NCBI RefSeq assembly: GCF_017948455.1
Contig: NZ_JAFFSU010000044.1
Span: 1 to 39,074, forward strand
DNA from: Streptomyces sp. GESEQ-4
GTDB lineage: Bacteria; Actinomycetota; Actinomycetes; Streptomycetales; Streptomycetaceae
Length of the DNA stretch: 39,074 bases
Direction: 5' to 3'
Shown piece after piece: positions 1-7,704 of this stretch. The notes under the pieces were generated by a model that searched no databases, was not told where the DNA came from, and saw nothing but the letters and a program-made list of their open reading frames with translations. Position 1 is the first letter of the stretch. Every line of letters begins with the position of its first letter. The translations under genes were made by a program, and so were the position numbers.

Positions 1-1
1 G

Positions 2-262
2 GGGGGGGGGGGGGGGGGGGGGCTGCCCGAGTTCCAGGGGGGGGGGCTTGCGGCGGCGGCCGCCCCCGCCCTCGTCGAGACGGCGCGGGCGGCCGGCCGG
101 GACCGGTATCTGCACGCCTTTCCGAGCGCGGACCACCCCGCGTCGAACGCCGTCTGCCGAAGAGCCGGGTTCACGCTCATGGGGCAGTCACGGTTCGAGT
201 ACCCGAAGGGGCACTGGATCACGTCCAACGACTGGCGGGTGGATCTCGGGGAGGCGCCTTAG
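2..262 (+). CDS. GNAT N-acetyltransferase, C-terminal part (cut by window edge)
   Basis: Reading frame 2 stays open from the window edge to the TAG at 260-262. The 86 or so visible codons encode the end of a GNAT fold that transfers an acetyl group from acetyl-CoA. The acetyl-CoA loop is visible as QGGGLA near the edge, followed by a helix and the common GNAT segment HAFPSADHPASNAVCRRAGF, then an EYP motif. The first 22 bases are all G, so the true sequence upstream is doubtful and the frame could be disturbed there. From codon 8 onward the protein reads cleanly. The acceptor substrate cannot be told. It converges on the next gene with a 12-base gap. Confidence 0.75.
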   Translation, partial: GGGGGGGLPEFQGGGLAAAAAPALVETARAAGRDRYLHAFPSADHPASNAVCRRAGFTLMGQSRFEYPKGHWITSNDWRVDLGEAP

Positions 263-274
263 ACACCTGTCCTG

Positions 275-1177
275 TCAGTGACCGGTGTCCCTCAACTCCC
301 GTACCACCCTTGCCGCCACCGGCACCGACACCCCGTGCCGCTCGGCCGCGCGCAGCAACGCCCCGCCGATCGCGTCGAGTTCCAGCGGCCGGCCGGCCTC
401 AGCGTCGCGCTGCATCGACGACTTGATGTGCGGCGGGAAGGAGTCGTAGCGGGCGAGTGACTGGGCGGGGTCACCGGGGCCGCCGCAGGCACGGCTGACG
501 GCGGCCGTCTCCTCCACCAGGGCGGTCAACTCCTCGCGGTGGCGGATGCGTACGTCGCCGAGCGGGAGGCCGTAGCGGGTGGTCAGCAGGGCGAAGGGCG
601 CCAGGAAGGACATCTTCGCCCAGAGGGCCGCCGTCTCGTCGGGCAGGACGCGCGTGGTCGGGCCCGCGGCGGTGAGAGCGGCGGCGAGGGTGTCGAGGCG
701 GTCCGGGGGTACGTCCGTGCCCGTCAGGTCGATCTCGGCGAAGGGGCTGCTGTGCTCGATCCGCCCCGCCGCGACGCGCGTCGACTCCGCGCGGATGACG
801 GCGGGGGCGACCCGGTCGGGGCGGTAGCGGGCGCGCAGGGCCGCGGGGTGGTCGACGCCGTTGAGGAACGGTACGAGGAGGGCGTCGCCGAGCGCGGTGG
901 GCGGGACGCGGTCCAGGGCCGCGTCAAGTGCCGTGTGCTTGACGGCGATCAGGCAGGCATCGACCGGTTCGCGCAGCTCGGTGCCGGCCTCGACGCGGGC
1001 CGTGAAGTCACCGAACAGCCCGCTGCTGACCTGGATTCCGGCCGTGCTGAGTGTCTTGGCGGTGTCCTCTCCGGCCAGGCAGATCACGCGATGCCCGGCA
1101 CGGGAAAGGAGGCCGGCGAGCAGTCCGCCGATGCCACCGGGGCCGAGTACGGCCACGGTGAGTTCGTCGTTCGCCAT
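275..1177 (-). CDS. 2-dehydropantoate 2-reductase (ketopantoate reductase) family
   Basis: About 300 residues, the normal size for the ApbA/PanE family, which reduces ketopantoate to pantoate with NADPH on the route to coenzyme A. The N-terminal Rossmann loop GPGGIGG lies at about residues 12-18, the expected lysine is in CLIAVK (K80), and an FLNGVDH segment matches the conserved Asn region. The C-terminal half is helical, as in the family. I chose the second Met (MANDEL) because GGGGA sits 6-10 bases before it; an ATG four codons earlier (1187-1189) lacks a ribosome site. Streptomyces genomes carry several paralogues, so this need not be the biosynthetic PanE. Confidence 0.85.
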   Translation of the reverse strand: MANDELTVAVLGPGGIGGLLAGLLSRAGHRVICLAGEDTAKTLSTAGIQVSSGLFGDFTARVEAGTELREPVDACLIAVKHTALDAALDRVPPTALGDALLVPFLNGVDHPAALRARYRPDRVAPAVIRAESTRVAAGRIEHSSPFAEIDLTGTDVPPDRLDTLAAALTAAGPTTRVLPDETAALWAKMSFLAPFALLTTRYGLPLGDVRIRHREELTALVEETAAVSRACGGPGDPAQSLARYDSFPPHIKSSMQRDAEAGRPLELDAIGGALLRAAERHGVSVPVAARVVRELRDTGH

Positions 1178-1311
1178 GTGTGTCCCCATTCGTCGGTCGG
1201 CCCCGGAGCGGTGGCCGCCTCCGAGTGATCATCCCAGGCCGCGTGCGCACCGGCCCAGGTTTCTCGGCGGAAATCTCTGCCGGTCGCCTTGCGGAGGGTG
1301 AGACTGGAGTC

Positions 1312-1542
1312 ATGTGCCGCAGTATCAAGACGCTTCGTCCGCCGGTGTTGGCCGAGGAAGCGACCGAGGAAGAGATCCGGGCCGCTGCCCTGCAGTACGT
1401 GCGGAAGGTGTCCGGCTTCCGGGCCCCGGCCGCGCACAACCAGGAGGTGTTCGACCGAGCCGTGGACGCGATCACAGAGGCAACGGCCGAGTTGCTGGAC
1501 GGCTTGGAGATCCGAGGGGCGACGGCTAGACGGGCGGGGTAG
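1312..1542 (+). CDS. DUF2277 family protein
   Basis: A 76-residue protein beginning MCRSIKTLRPP, the characteristic start of DUF2277, followed by the acidic EEATEEEIRAAALQYVRKVSG stretch and a helical second half ending near TAELLDGLE. The family is small, conserved in many actinobacteria and has no established function; the MCRSIK start with its Cys is nearly invariant. A longer reading to 1180 is open but has no suitable ribosome site, while GGAG sits just upstream of the ATG at 1312. It is divergent from the reductase gene and is followed at once by a dispersed hairpin repeat that probably ends its transcript. Confidence 0.85.
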   Translation: MCRSIKTLRPPVLAEEATEEEIRAAALQYVRKVSGFRAPAAHNQEVFDRAVDAITEATAELLDGLEIRGATARRAG

Positions 1543-1546
1543 CAGC

Positions 1547-1603
1547 GCGCCCCAAAGGGGCGCGGGGCTGTGTCGATATGCGGCTCCGCCGCGTGGGCGC
1601 GAC
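1547..1603 (+). repeat. Dispersed hairpin repeat, copy 1 (likely terminator)
   Basis: Begins with a perfect inverted repeat GCGCCCC-AAA-GGGGCGC (1547-1563) and continues with a GC-rich block containing GGCTCCGCC. A nearly identical block of about 50 bases occurs inverted at 14348-14398, and a shortened relative lies at 22850-22889. All three lie just after stop codons, as expected for a mobile intergenic terminator-like repeat in Streptomyces. Confidence 0.7.
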
Positions 1604-1668
1604 CAGCCACAGCGCACGAGCACTCGCACGACAACGCGAGCCACCCGAGTTCTTAGGCGCCCTACGGC

Positions 1669-2277
1669 CTACGCAGGTCGCCGCCGCATGAGATACCCCG
1701 CCCCCGCCCCCGCCCCGAACAGCGCCCCCACCGACACAGCCGTAGCCACCCACGTCGCCCCCAGCCAGTGCGCGCCGGCGTAACCGAGGGCCACGCTGTA
1801 GGTGGCCCAGGAGAGGCCGGCCAGCGCGGACCAGGGGAGAAAGTCGCGGGCGCGACGGCGCGCCGCGCCCGCGGAGAAGGAGACGACCGAGCGGCCGGCG
1901 GGGGCGAACCGGGCCAGGACGACCAGCGCTCCGCCGCCCCGGGCGAGGGCCGCGCCGAGACGTTCCTGCGCGGTGCTCAGGCGCCGGGAGCGGGCGATCG
2001 CGCGGTCCAGGCGGGGGCCGCCCGCCCAGGCGAGGCGGTAGGCGACCAGATCGCCCAGCACGGAAGCCGTCGTGGCGCACAGCGTCAGGACCAGGATGTC
2101 GGGGACCTGCTGCGGTACCCCGCCCGTCGCCGAACCCGCCGCTGCCGCTGTCGCCGCCGTGATGACCAGGACCCCGCTCGGCAGAACCGGGACGAAGACG
2201 TCCAGGAGGATGGACAGGGCCACCACGGCATAAATCCATGGGCTGGCCGTCAGCGACCCCACACTCTCGAACACCAT
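1669..2277 (-). CDS. DedA family (SNARE-associated/VTT) membrane protein
   Basis: 202 residues with several hydrophobic segments. The family signature is clear: RFAPAGRSVVSFSAGAARR, then a short loop, FLPWSALAGLSWATY and GYAGA. DedA/VTT proteins are integral membrane proteins linked to membrane potential and to lipid-carrier flipping. The start is ATG at 2275-2277 or the adjacent GTG at 2272-2274; GGGGAG stands only 2 bases before the ATG but 5 before the GTG, so GTG may be the true start. The reading frame is open further upstream but gives low-complexity sequence over the tandem repeat region and is not believed. Confidence 0.85.
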   Translation of the reverse strand: MVFESVGSLTASPWIYAVVALSILLDVFVPVLPSGVLVITAATAAAAGSATGGVPQQVPDILVLTLCATTASVLGDLVAYRLAWAGGPRLDRAIARSRRLSTAQERLGAALARGGGALVVLARFAPAGRSVVSFSAGAARRRARDFLPWSALAGLSWATYSVALGYAGAHWLGATWVATAVSVGALFGAGAGAGYLMRRRPA

Positions 2278-2581
2278 TACTCCCCGTGACTCCCCCGTAG
2301 AACCGCCCGATCGCGCCGCGACGTCGCGGGGAGCGGCAGGGGCGGCCCATAACAGCCATACAGCGTACGCCGGGGGTGTGACAGCGGATTCACGGGGGGC
2401 GCGTGGGTCCCGCACGGCATGTTCACGCTCGGCACGTTCACGCTCGGCACGTTCACGCACGGCGCGTTCACGTACGGCATGTTCACCCGGCTGCCGCGCC
2501 CCGGGGGCGGCGTCGGCCGGTGTCCCGTAGCACGGACAAGGGGCGACACATCACTCCTGAACGTGAGGAACGGTACACATC
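2278..2581. other. Intergenic region between divergent dedA-like and SOD-like genes
   Basis: About 300 bases without a believable gene. It should hold both promoters. The only strong structure is the five-unit tandem repeat at 2417-2491; I could not assign clear -35/-10 boxes. Confidence 0.6.
2417..2491. repeat. Five tandem 15-bp units upstream of the SOD-like gene
   Basis: Five consecutive 15-base units of the form GCACGTTCACGCTCG with minor changes start at 2417, 2432, 2447, 2462 and 2477. The period is exact and keeps short reading frames open on both strands (a five-residue repeat GTFTL on the plus strand), which explains spurious ORFs here. The array ends about 90 bases before the SOD-like start codon, so it could be an operator array or a slipped-strand expansion. 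Confidence 0.85.
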
Positions 2582-3106
2582 ATGGTGGCAGGTATATGCG
2601 CGGGCGCCGTCGCCGCGGCCGTGCTCGCGGCCGGCAGCGGTGCCGCCGAGTACTGCTCGGTGCAGAAGGACGGGCGCTTCGTGCCGCCCTCGGCCCATGT
2701 GGCGACGGACGCCGTCACATACGACACGGGATTGGTCCCGGCCGGGGCGTGGATCGAGGTCCGTCAGCTGACCGAGGAGAAGACCGGCAGGACGACCGTA
2801 CGGCTGTGGGTGAAGGGCATGAAGCCCGGGCACGCGTACGGCGTCCATGTGCATCAGAAGCCATGTGCCGCCGACCCCGCCGCCGCGGGCGGGCACTACC
2901 AGAACAAGGTGTCCACCGACCCCGCGGACGTCAACGCCGAGAACGAGGTCTGGCTGGACTTCACCGCGGGCCGGAACGGCAGCGGCCGGGCGAGCGCCCA
3001 CCACGACTGGGGTTTCCGGGAGGGTGAGGCGTCCTCCGTGGTGATCCATGACGTGCCCGGCCCGAGCGGGGGCCGGGTGGCCTGCTTCACGGTTCCCTTC
3101 GTGTAG
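2582..3106 (+). CDS. Secreted copper/zinc superoxide dismutase family protein, zinc site apparently lost
   Basis: 174 residues with a hydrophobic N-terminal export signal (about residues 1-22). The SodC-fold copper ligands are recognisable: H89 and H91 in HVHQKPC, H105 in GGHYQN, and H156 in VVIHD. C95 and C168 are placed for the usual disulfide. The segment after H105, which in Cu/Zn enzymes carries two zinc His and an Asp, reads NKVSTDPADVNAENEVW with no His. The protein therefore resembles copper-only or non-canonical members and may not be a classical dismutase. An in-frame stop at 2564-2566 limits the start to ATG 2582; GAGGA lies 12 bases upstream. It acts outside the membrane. Confidence 0.8.
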   Translation: MVAGICAGAVAAAVLAAGSGAAEYCSVQKDGRFVPPSAHVATDAVTYDTGLVPAGAWIEVRQLTEEKTGRTTVRLWVKGMKPGHAYGVHVHQKPCAADPAAAGGHYQNKVSTDPADVNAENEVWLDFTAGRNGSGRASAHHDWGFREGEASSVVIHDVPGPSGGRVACFTVPFV

Positions 3107-3154
3107 GGCGCAGGTCGTACAGGCGCCGGAACCGCCGTACAGCCTGAAGACGAG

Positions 3155-3190
3155 GCGGCGCCCCTCCCGCACACGCGGGAGAGGCGCCGC
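3155..3190. terminator. Strong hairpin terminator between convergent genes
   Basis: A 16-bp stem with one mismatch and the loop ACAC (arms 3155-3170 and 3175-3190). It sits between the stop of the SOD-like gene and the stop of the DoxX gene and can serve both strands. Confidence 0.8.
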
Positions 3191-3223
3191 AGTGCCGCTA
3201 CGGAAACAGGAAACCGGTGCCGG

Positions 3224-3682
3224 TCAGACGGCCACCGGCGACTGGTGCGAGGTCGGCTGCTCGCTCTTCGAGCGCTTGGCGAGCAGCTGGTCCAGGCTGA
3301 GCGCGCCGGAACCGGTGAAGACCAGCAGCAGGAAGGACCAGCAGTACATCGCCGCGCCCTCGCCGCTGTTCTCCATCGGCCACAGGGCCTCCGGCTGGTG
3401 GACCTTGAAGTACGCGTACGCCATCGCGCCCGAGGCGAGGAACGCGGCGGCGCGTGTGCCCAGGCCGAGCAGGACGAGGCCGCCGCAGACGACCTCGATG
3501 ACGGCGGCGTACCAGCCGGGCCAGGTGCCCGCGGACAGCGTCCCGCCCTGGCCGTCGGCCCCGCCCAGGACTCCGAAGAGCTTGGAGGCGCCGTGGCAGA
3601 AGAAGAGCAGGCCGATGACGATGCGGAACAGGCCGAGGGCGTAGGGCTGAGCGCCGTTGAGACGTGCGGTCAGTCCGGACAT
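3224..3682 (-). CDS. DoxX family membrane protein
   Basis: 152 residues with four hydrophobic helices. The N-terminal DoxX pattern is seen in LGLFRIVIGLLFFCHGASKLFG, followed by WPGWYAAVIEVVCGGLVLLGLGTR and a third segment AYAYFKVHQP. DoxX proteins are small inner-membrane proteins; some take part in thiosulfate-quinone reduction or in oxidative stress complexes, but the role here is unknown. The start MSGLTARLN is preceded by AAGGAG at 10 bases. An upstream Met at 3713-3715 has no ribosome site. The C-terminal tail is polar (KRSKSEQPTSHQ). Confidence 0.88.
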   Translation of the reverse strand: MSGLTARLNGAQPYALGLFRIVIGLLFFCHGASKLFGVLGGADGQGGTLSAGTWPGWYAAVIEVVCGGLVLLGLGTRAAAFLASGAMAYAYFKVHQPEALWPMENSGEGAAMYCWSFLLLVFTGSGALSLDQLLAKRSKSEQPTSHQSPVAV

Positions 3683-3754
3683 GTGGGGGGTACTCCTTCG
3701 GTCGGGTCGGTCCATGGGGTGGACCGGCCTGGGGGACAGAACCGAGCGAGTGAC

Positions 3755-3773
3755 CCAGGCTAGGTGTGCCTAA
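3755..3773. promoter_or_regulatory. Possible iron-box-like palindrome upstream of doxX
   Basis: The core TAGGTGTGCCTAA forms a short palindrome that overlaps the stop codon of the FAD protein gene, about 80-90 bases before the DoxX start. By eye it agrees at about 12 of 19 positions with the actinobacterial DmdR/IdeR iron-box consensus. Suggestive only. Confidence 0.25.
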
Positions 3774-5683
3774 TCGATGCTTGCAAGTTCAACATTCGGC
3801 CATGGCGTGTATTCCGCTTGACGCTCCGATTCGGCCGCAGCCGCACGTAGAACCGCTCTCGCCACCGCGTCGGCGTCCGAAAGCGTGACCGAATCCACAC
3901 CTGGTCTGGCGCCCGCCGCCGTCACCCAGTGCACGCCCTCGGTCGGCACCCCGAAGGCGAACCGCTTTGCGTGGGCCCGCCCCTGACGGTCGATCAGACG
4001 GTACGGCCGCGCGGTCACATCCAGCCCGCCCGTTTCGTAACCGTCGACGATGTGCGGCCGGCACTGTCCCGTCTTCAGCAGCCGGGCCAGGAGGTCGTCG
4101 GCCGTGCGCCGCAGATCGGGTTCCGGAAGCCGCGCCTCTATGAGGGTCGTCACGTGTACGGCGGACCCCGCGACGTCGGGGGAGCGCGCGAGCCATGCCC
4201 CCTCACCCTCCCGCACCTCCAGCCGCGGCCCGAGCACCTCCACCACGCCCGCCTCCACCAGGGCCGCCAGTTCCTCGATCCGGCGCCGGGGCGGGCCGAT
4301 GGACAGGAACGCGTTGAGCGGCGTGTACCAGCGGTCCAGATGATCCCGGCGGGACGCGCCCGCGAGTCCGCCGTGGTCGACGATCTGCCGCAGCTCGTTG
4401 CGCAGATCCCGCAGCACGTCGAGCGCGGCCTTCAGCGGACCGGCGACATTGCCGAGCGCGGCCTGAGCGGCGTCCTCCCGCAGATACGCCAGCAGCCACG
4501 CCCGCCAGGCGCCGGGATCGCCGAAGTCCCGACCCGCGTACGGGCGGGACATACGGTCCCAGGACCAACGGTCGGCTTCCGCCACCCCGAACTCGTCCAG
4601 TACGGCGGCTTCTTGGGGGCTGCGGTGAGGGACGGCGAGGAAACGGTCCCGGAAATCCTCCTGCACCCCCAGCAGTGCCTCGTAATAGACCGTCTCCACC
4701 TCCTTCGCCACCAGTGGCCATATCTCCGTCAGGAAGTCCGGTGCCTCGCCGGAGTCGGCGCGTTTGCGGAAGCGGGCTATGGTCTCGTCGGTGAGGACGA
4801 GGGGGAGGTGGCGGCCGTAGGGGCCCTTGGCGTTGTCGCCGCGGGCCTGGTAGGGGATGCCGCGGCGTGAACCGGCGTAGAGGCGGGGCTCGTTGCCGGA
4901 GGGGACGTAGCGCAGGGTGCCGGTGGCCGTGCGGAGGAAGCGGCCGTCGCGGCCGGTGGTCAACAGGGCGACGTGGTCGAAGAAGTTGAGGCCCAGGCCG
5001 CGCAACAGCACAGGTTCGCCGGGGGAGATGGCGGAGAGATCGACGTCGGCCGGGTTGGCGGGGGGTATGTGGCCCAGGCCGTGTGTCTCGGCGTATGCCG
5101 CGTGCCGTCGCTGGGCCAAGTCCGCGACCGTCGGCAGATGGCCCTGGGCGAGGACGACGGCGGACAGGCCGGCGAGGGTGCGGCCGTCGTCGAGGGTGAG
5201 GGTCTGGCGGCCGTCGGGGGCGTCGTCGAGGCGTACGGCCCGTGCCGCGTGGGTCTCGACGCGTACCGCACGCGGTGCCTCGCGGACGACCTTCGCGAAC
5301 ACCCACTCCAGATAGCGGCCGTAGTGCGCGCGGGTCGGGTACTCGTCGGGGCCCAGGTCGCCGTCGGCCCACTCGTGCAGGCTGGGGCCGGGGCGGACCG
5401 GCCCCGAGCAGTCCACGCTGTCGTCGGTGAACAGCGTCACCTGACTGGCCACCGTGTTCATCAGCAACTGCGCGGACTGCGCGGAGCGCCAGACGCGGCC
5501 GGGGCCGGGCGGCGCCGGGTCGATCACATGGACCCTCAGCCGGGTGCCGGGTGGGAGGAGTTCCGGCGCGGAGGCGCAGAGGCGTTCCAGGACGCTGGTG
5601 CCGCGCGGCCCCGCGCCGACGAGGGCGACCCGGACTTCGTCGGACTCGGCGTGCGCTGCGGATTCCGCGGGCGGTGCAGACAA
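3770..5683 (-). CDS. FAD/NAD(P)-binding protein (NAD_binding_9 type)
   Basis: 637 residues. The N-terminus carries a dinucleotide-binding motif VALVGAGPRGTSVLERL at about residues 18-34 and continues with the family features MNTVASQVTLFTDDS, HYGRYLEWVF and VVLAQGHLP. This matches the large actinobacterial FAD/NAD(P)-binding family related to lysine/ornithine N-monooxygenases and adrenodoxin-reductase-like proteins; the substrate is not established. A later segment with GPPRRRIEELAAL is typical of this family's C-terminal half. The start codon appears to be TTG, with GGGAG eight bases before it. There is no signal peptide, so it is cytoplasmic. Confidence 0.85.
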   Translation of the reverse strand: MSAPPAESAAHAESDEVRVALVGAGPRGTSVLERLCASAPELLPPGTRLRVHVIDPAPPGPGRVWRSAQSAQLLMNTVASQVTLFTDDSVDCSGPVRPGPSLHEWADGDLGPDEYPTRAHYGRYLEWVFAKVVREAPRAVRVETHAARAVRLDDAPDGRQTLTLDDGRTLAGLSAVVLAQGHLPTVADLAQRRHAAYAETHGLGHIPPANPADVDLSAISPGEPVLLRGLGLNFFDHVALLTTGRDGRFLRTATGTLRYVPSGNEPRLYAGSRRGIPYQARGDNAKGPYGRHLPLVLTDETIARFRKRADSGEAPDFLTEIWPLVAKEVETVYYEALLGVQEDFRDRFLAVPHRSPQEAAVLDEFGVAEADRWSWDRMSRPYAGRDFGDPGAWRAWLLAYLREDAAQAALGNVAGPLKAALDVLRDLRNELRQIVDHGGLAGASRRDHLDRWYTPLNAFLSIGPPRRRIEELAALVEAGVVEVLGPRLEVREGEGAWLARSPDVAGSAVHVTTLIEARLPEPDLRRTADDLLARLLKTGQCRPHIVDGYETGGLDVTARPYRLIDRQGRAHAKRFAFGVPTEGVHWVTAAGARPGVDSVTLSDADAVARAVLRAAAAESERQAEYTPWPNVELASID

Positions 5684-5809
5684 AACGGTGTCTCCCGGGC
5701 GTGTGGGGCGCGTTACGGCAAACCGCCCGGGGGAAGCGGACGGTCCGCCTCATCATGCCGTCGGGAGAGGGAAGATCCGAGCCTCGGGGTCACGGAGTGT
5801 GGGACGCCT

Positions 5810-5881
5810 CACGTGCATCACGGGCATCAGGCAGATAAGAGGCATCGCGGGGATCAAGGGCATCCGCAGCATCGCGGGCAT
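5810..5881. repeat. Eight degenerate tandem 9-bp units
   Basis: Read on the minus strand the sequence is eight units close to ATGCCCGCG, exactly 9 bases apart (plus-strand unit starts at 5810, 5819, 5828, 5837, 5846, 5855, 5864 and 5873). It lies in the 285-base gap between the PhoD-like stop and the FAD gene start. Translated on the minus strand it would give Asp-Ala-Arg-Asp-Ala repeats, but no gene is supported. Confidence 0.75.
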
Positions 5882-5968
5882 CATGGGGACCACGGCATCG
5901 GCGGCCCATGGTCATCGCGCGGCGCCGCATCACGGGCACTGCACCGCATCCCGCGCGAACCGGCCCCT

Positions 5969-7606
5969 TCACCGCGTCAGCTGTGATTCCTCCACCGTCT
6001 TCAGCCGCGCCCCGCCCGCCTTCTCCGCCCGGGCCTGATCGAGCCGCAGCCGTGCCGAGCGTCCGCGCAGTGTCAGGGTCATGAGTTGGTTGCCGAACCA
6101 GGGTCCGCCGGTGCGCCGCCAGTCGATCGGCGGTCGGGGCACCTTGCCGTGTCCGGCGAACCGGCGGCCGAGGACGCGGGCGGTGGCGGACCAGCCGAAG
6201 CGGAAGCCGACGCGGATGGCGCTGGGGATGGCGTTGTGGACGGGGGAGCAGGTCAGCTGGAGCACACGGGCGTCGGGACCGCCGGCGGACCACGTCGGTT
6301 CGGCGACGTACGCGTGATGGACGTCCCCCGACAGCACGCACACCGTCGCCGGCGCACCGTCCCCCGAACCGGCCTCCGCGATCAGCTCCGTCAGCGCGTT
6401 GAAGGACGCCGGAAACGCCGCCCAGTGCTCCAGGTCCGCCGCCCGGCGCATCTTCTCCCCGAACCTCGCCCAGCGCGCGCCCTTCTCGCCCCGGCACAGT
6501 GCCGCGTTCCACCCCTCGGCGTCGTGCACCAGGTGCGGCAGCAGCCAGGGCAGGGACGTGCCGATGAGGAGGTGGTCGTACGAACCCGGCTCCTCCAGCG
6601 CCTGTTCGCGCAGCCACCGCTCCTCACCCGGGTCGAGCATCGCGCGGCTCCCCTCCTCCAGGACGCGGGCCGCGCGGGTGTCCACCATCAGCAGCCGTAC
6701 GCGGCCGAAGTCGCGCCGGTAGCTCCAGCGGACGGTGGTCGGGTCGGCGTCGGACTTGGCGGCGAAGGCGCGCAGCGCGTCCGTACCGTCGGGTGTGTCG
6801 CGTACGGCCGTGTACAGCGGGTCGTCGGCCAGCTCGGCGGGGGAGAGGTTGCCGATGTGCTGGTGGACCCAGTACGACATCAGGCCGCTCAGCAGCCGCT
6901 CGCGCCACCACGGGGTGGCCCGGATGTCGGCGAGCCAGGCGGCGGAGGTGTTCCAGTCGTCGATGACGTCGTGATCGTCGAAGATCATGCAGCTGGGCAC
7001 GGTGGACAGCAGCCACCGCACCTCGGGGTCGAGCCACGACTCGTAATAGAGGCGCGTGTACTCCTCGTAGTCCGCGACCTCGCTGCCGGGCGGTTCGCGC
7101 AGATCGCGGCGGGCGGCGAGCCAGCGGCGGGTGGCCTTGGAGACCTCGTCGGCGTAGACCTGGTCGCCCAACAGCAGCAGCACGTCGGGCCGTTCGCCGT
7201 CCGGGTCGGCCGCCATCCGCGCGGCCAGCGTGTCCAGGGCGTCGGGGCCGACAGGATCGTCCTCGTCGGCGGGCGGCGCGGCCCAGCGGCAGGAGCCGAA
7301 CGCGACCCGGACGGCGTCGTCCTCGGCCGGTGTGCGGATCAGGGAGGGCGGGAAACGGGACTCGGGCAGCGGCCACACGCGCGCGCCGTCGAGGAACACC
7401 TCGTACGACTGCGATGTGCCCGGAGTGAGGCCGTTCACCTCGATGAGCGCGTAGTGATGCCCCGCGATCTGGAAGGTGGGGGACTCGCCGCGCGTGCCGT
7501 CGGCGCAGCGCACCTCGGCGGTACACGGACGGCCCGCCTCGACCCAGATGGTCGCGGACGAGCCGTCGGCGTATCTCAGCAGTGGTCCCAGGCGCAGTTC
7601 TGCCAC
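5969..7606 (-). CDS. PhoD-like alkaline phosphatase / phosphodiesterase
   Basis: 545 residues with an N-terminal beta-sandwich-like domain (about 1-95), then a metallophosphatase core. Metal-binding motifs are visible: FGSCRW near 103, GDQVYAD at 147-153, FDDHDVIDDWN at 209-219, and SGDVHHAY near 420. This is the PhoD-like metallophosphatase family, which hydrolyses phosphomono- or diesters using metal ions. Unlike exported PhoD, no twin-arginine signal is seen, so it is probably cytoplasmic. The start is GTG with GGAGG seven bases upstream. Substrate unknown; homologues are common in Streptomyces. Confidence 0.9.
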   Translation of the reverse strand: MAELRLGPLLRYADGSSATIWVEAGRPCTAEVRCADGTRGESPTFQIAGHHYALIEVNGLTPGTSQSYEVFLDGARVWPLPESRFPPSLIRTPAEDDAVRVAFGSCRWAAPPADEDDPVGPDALDTLAARMAADPDGERPDVLLLLGDQVYADEVSKATRRWLAARRDLREPPGSEVADYEEYTRLYYESWLDPEVRWLLSTVPSCMIFDDHDVIDDWNTSAAWLADIRATPWWRERLLSGLMSYWVHQHIGNLSPAELADDPLYTAVRDTPDGTDALRAFAAKSDADPTTVRWSYRRDFGRVRLLMVDTRAARVLEEGSRAMLDPGEERWLREQALEEPGSYDHLLIGTSLPWLLPHLVHDAEGWNAALCRGEKGARWARFGEKMRRAADLEHWAAFPASFNALTELIAEAGSGDGAPATVCVLSGDVHHAYVAEPTWSAGGPDARVLQLTCSPVHNAIPSAIRVGFRFGWSATARVLGRRFAGHGKVPRPPIDWRRTGGPWFGNQLMTLTLRGRSARLRLDQARAEKAGGARLKTVEESQLTR

Positions 7607-7704
7607 CTCATGCCCTCCTCCGTCGCCCCGTACGGTACGGAACGACGGAGGTCAGCGGGGAGGTTCCGCAGATCACGGTTTGCCGAACTCCGTCGGTACG
7701 TCCG

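Noticed and set aside
2417..2491. CRISPR array
   Set aside because: Units are contiguous with no spacers and no cas genes are near.
2419..3027. Plus-strand frame with Gly-Thr-Phe-Thr repeats
   Set aside because: It starts in the tandem array and runs through the SOD-like gene in another frame; no ribosome site.
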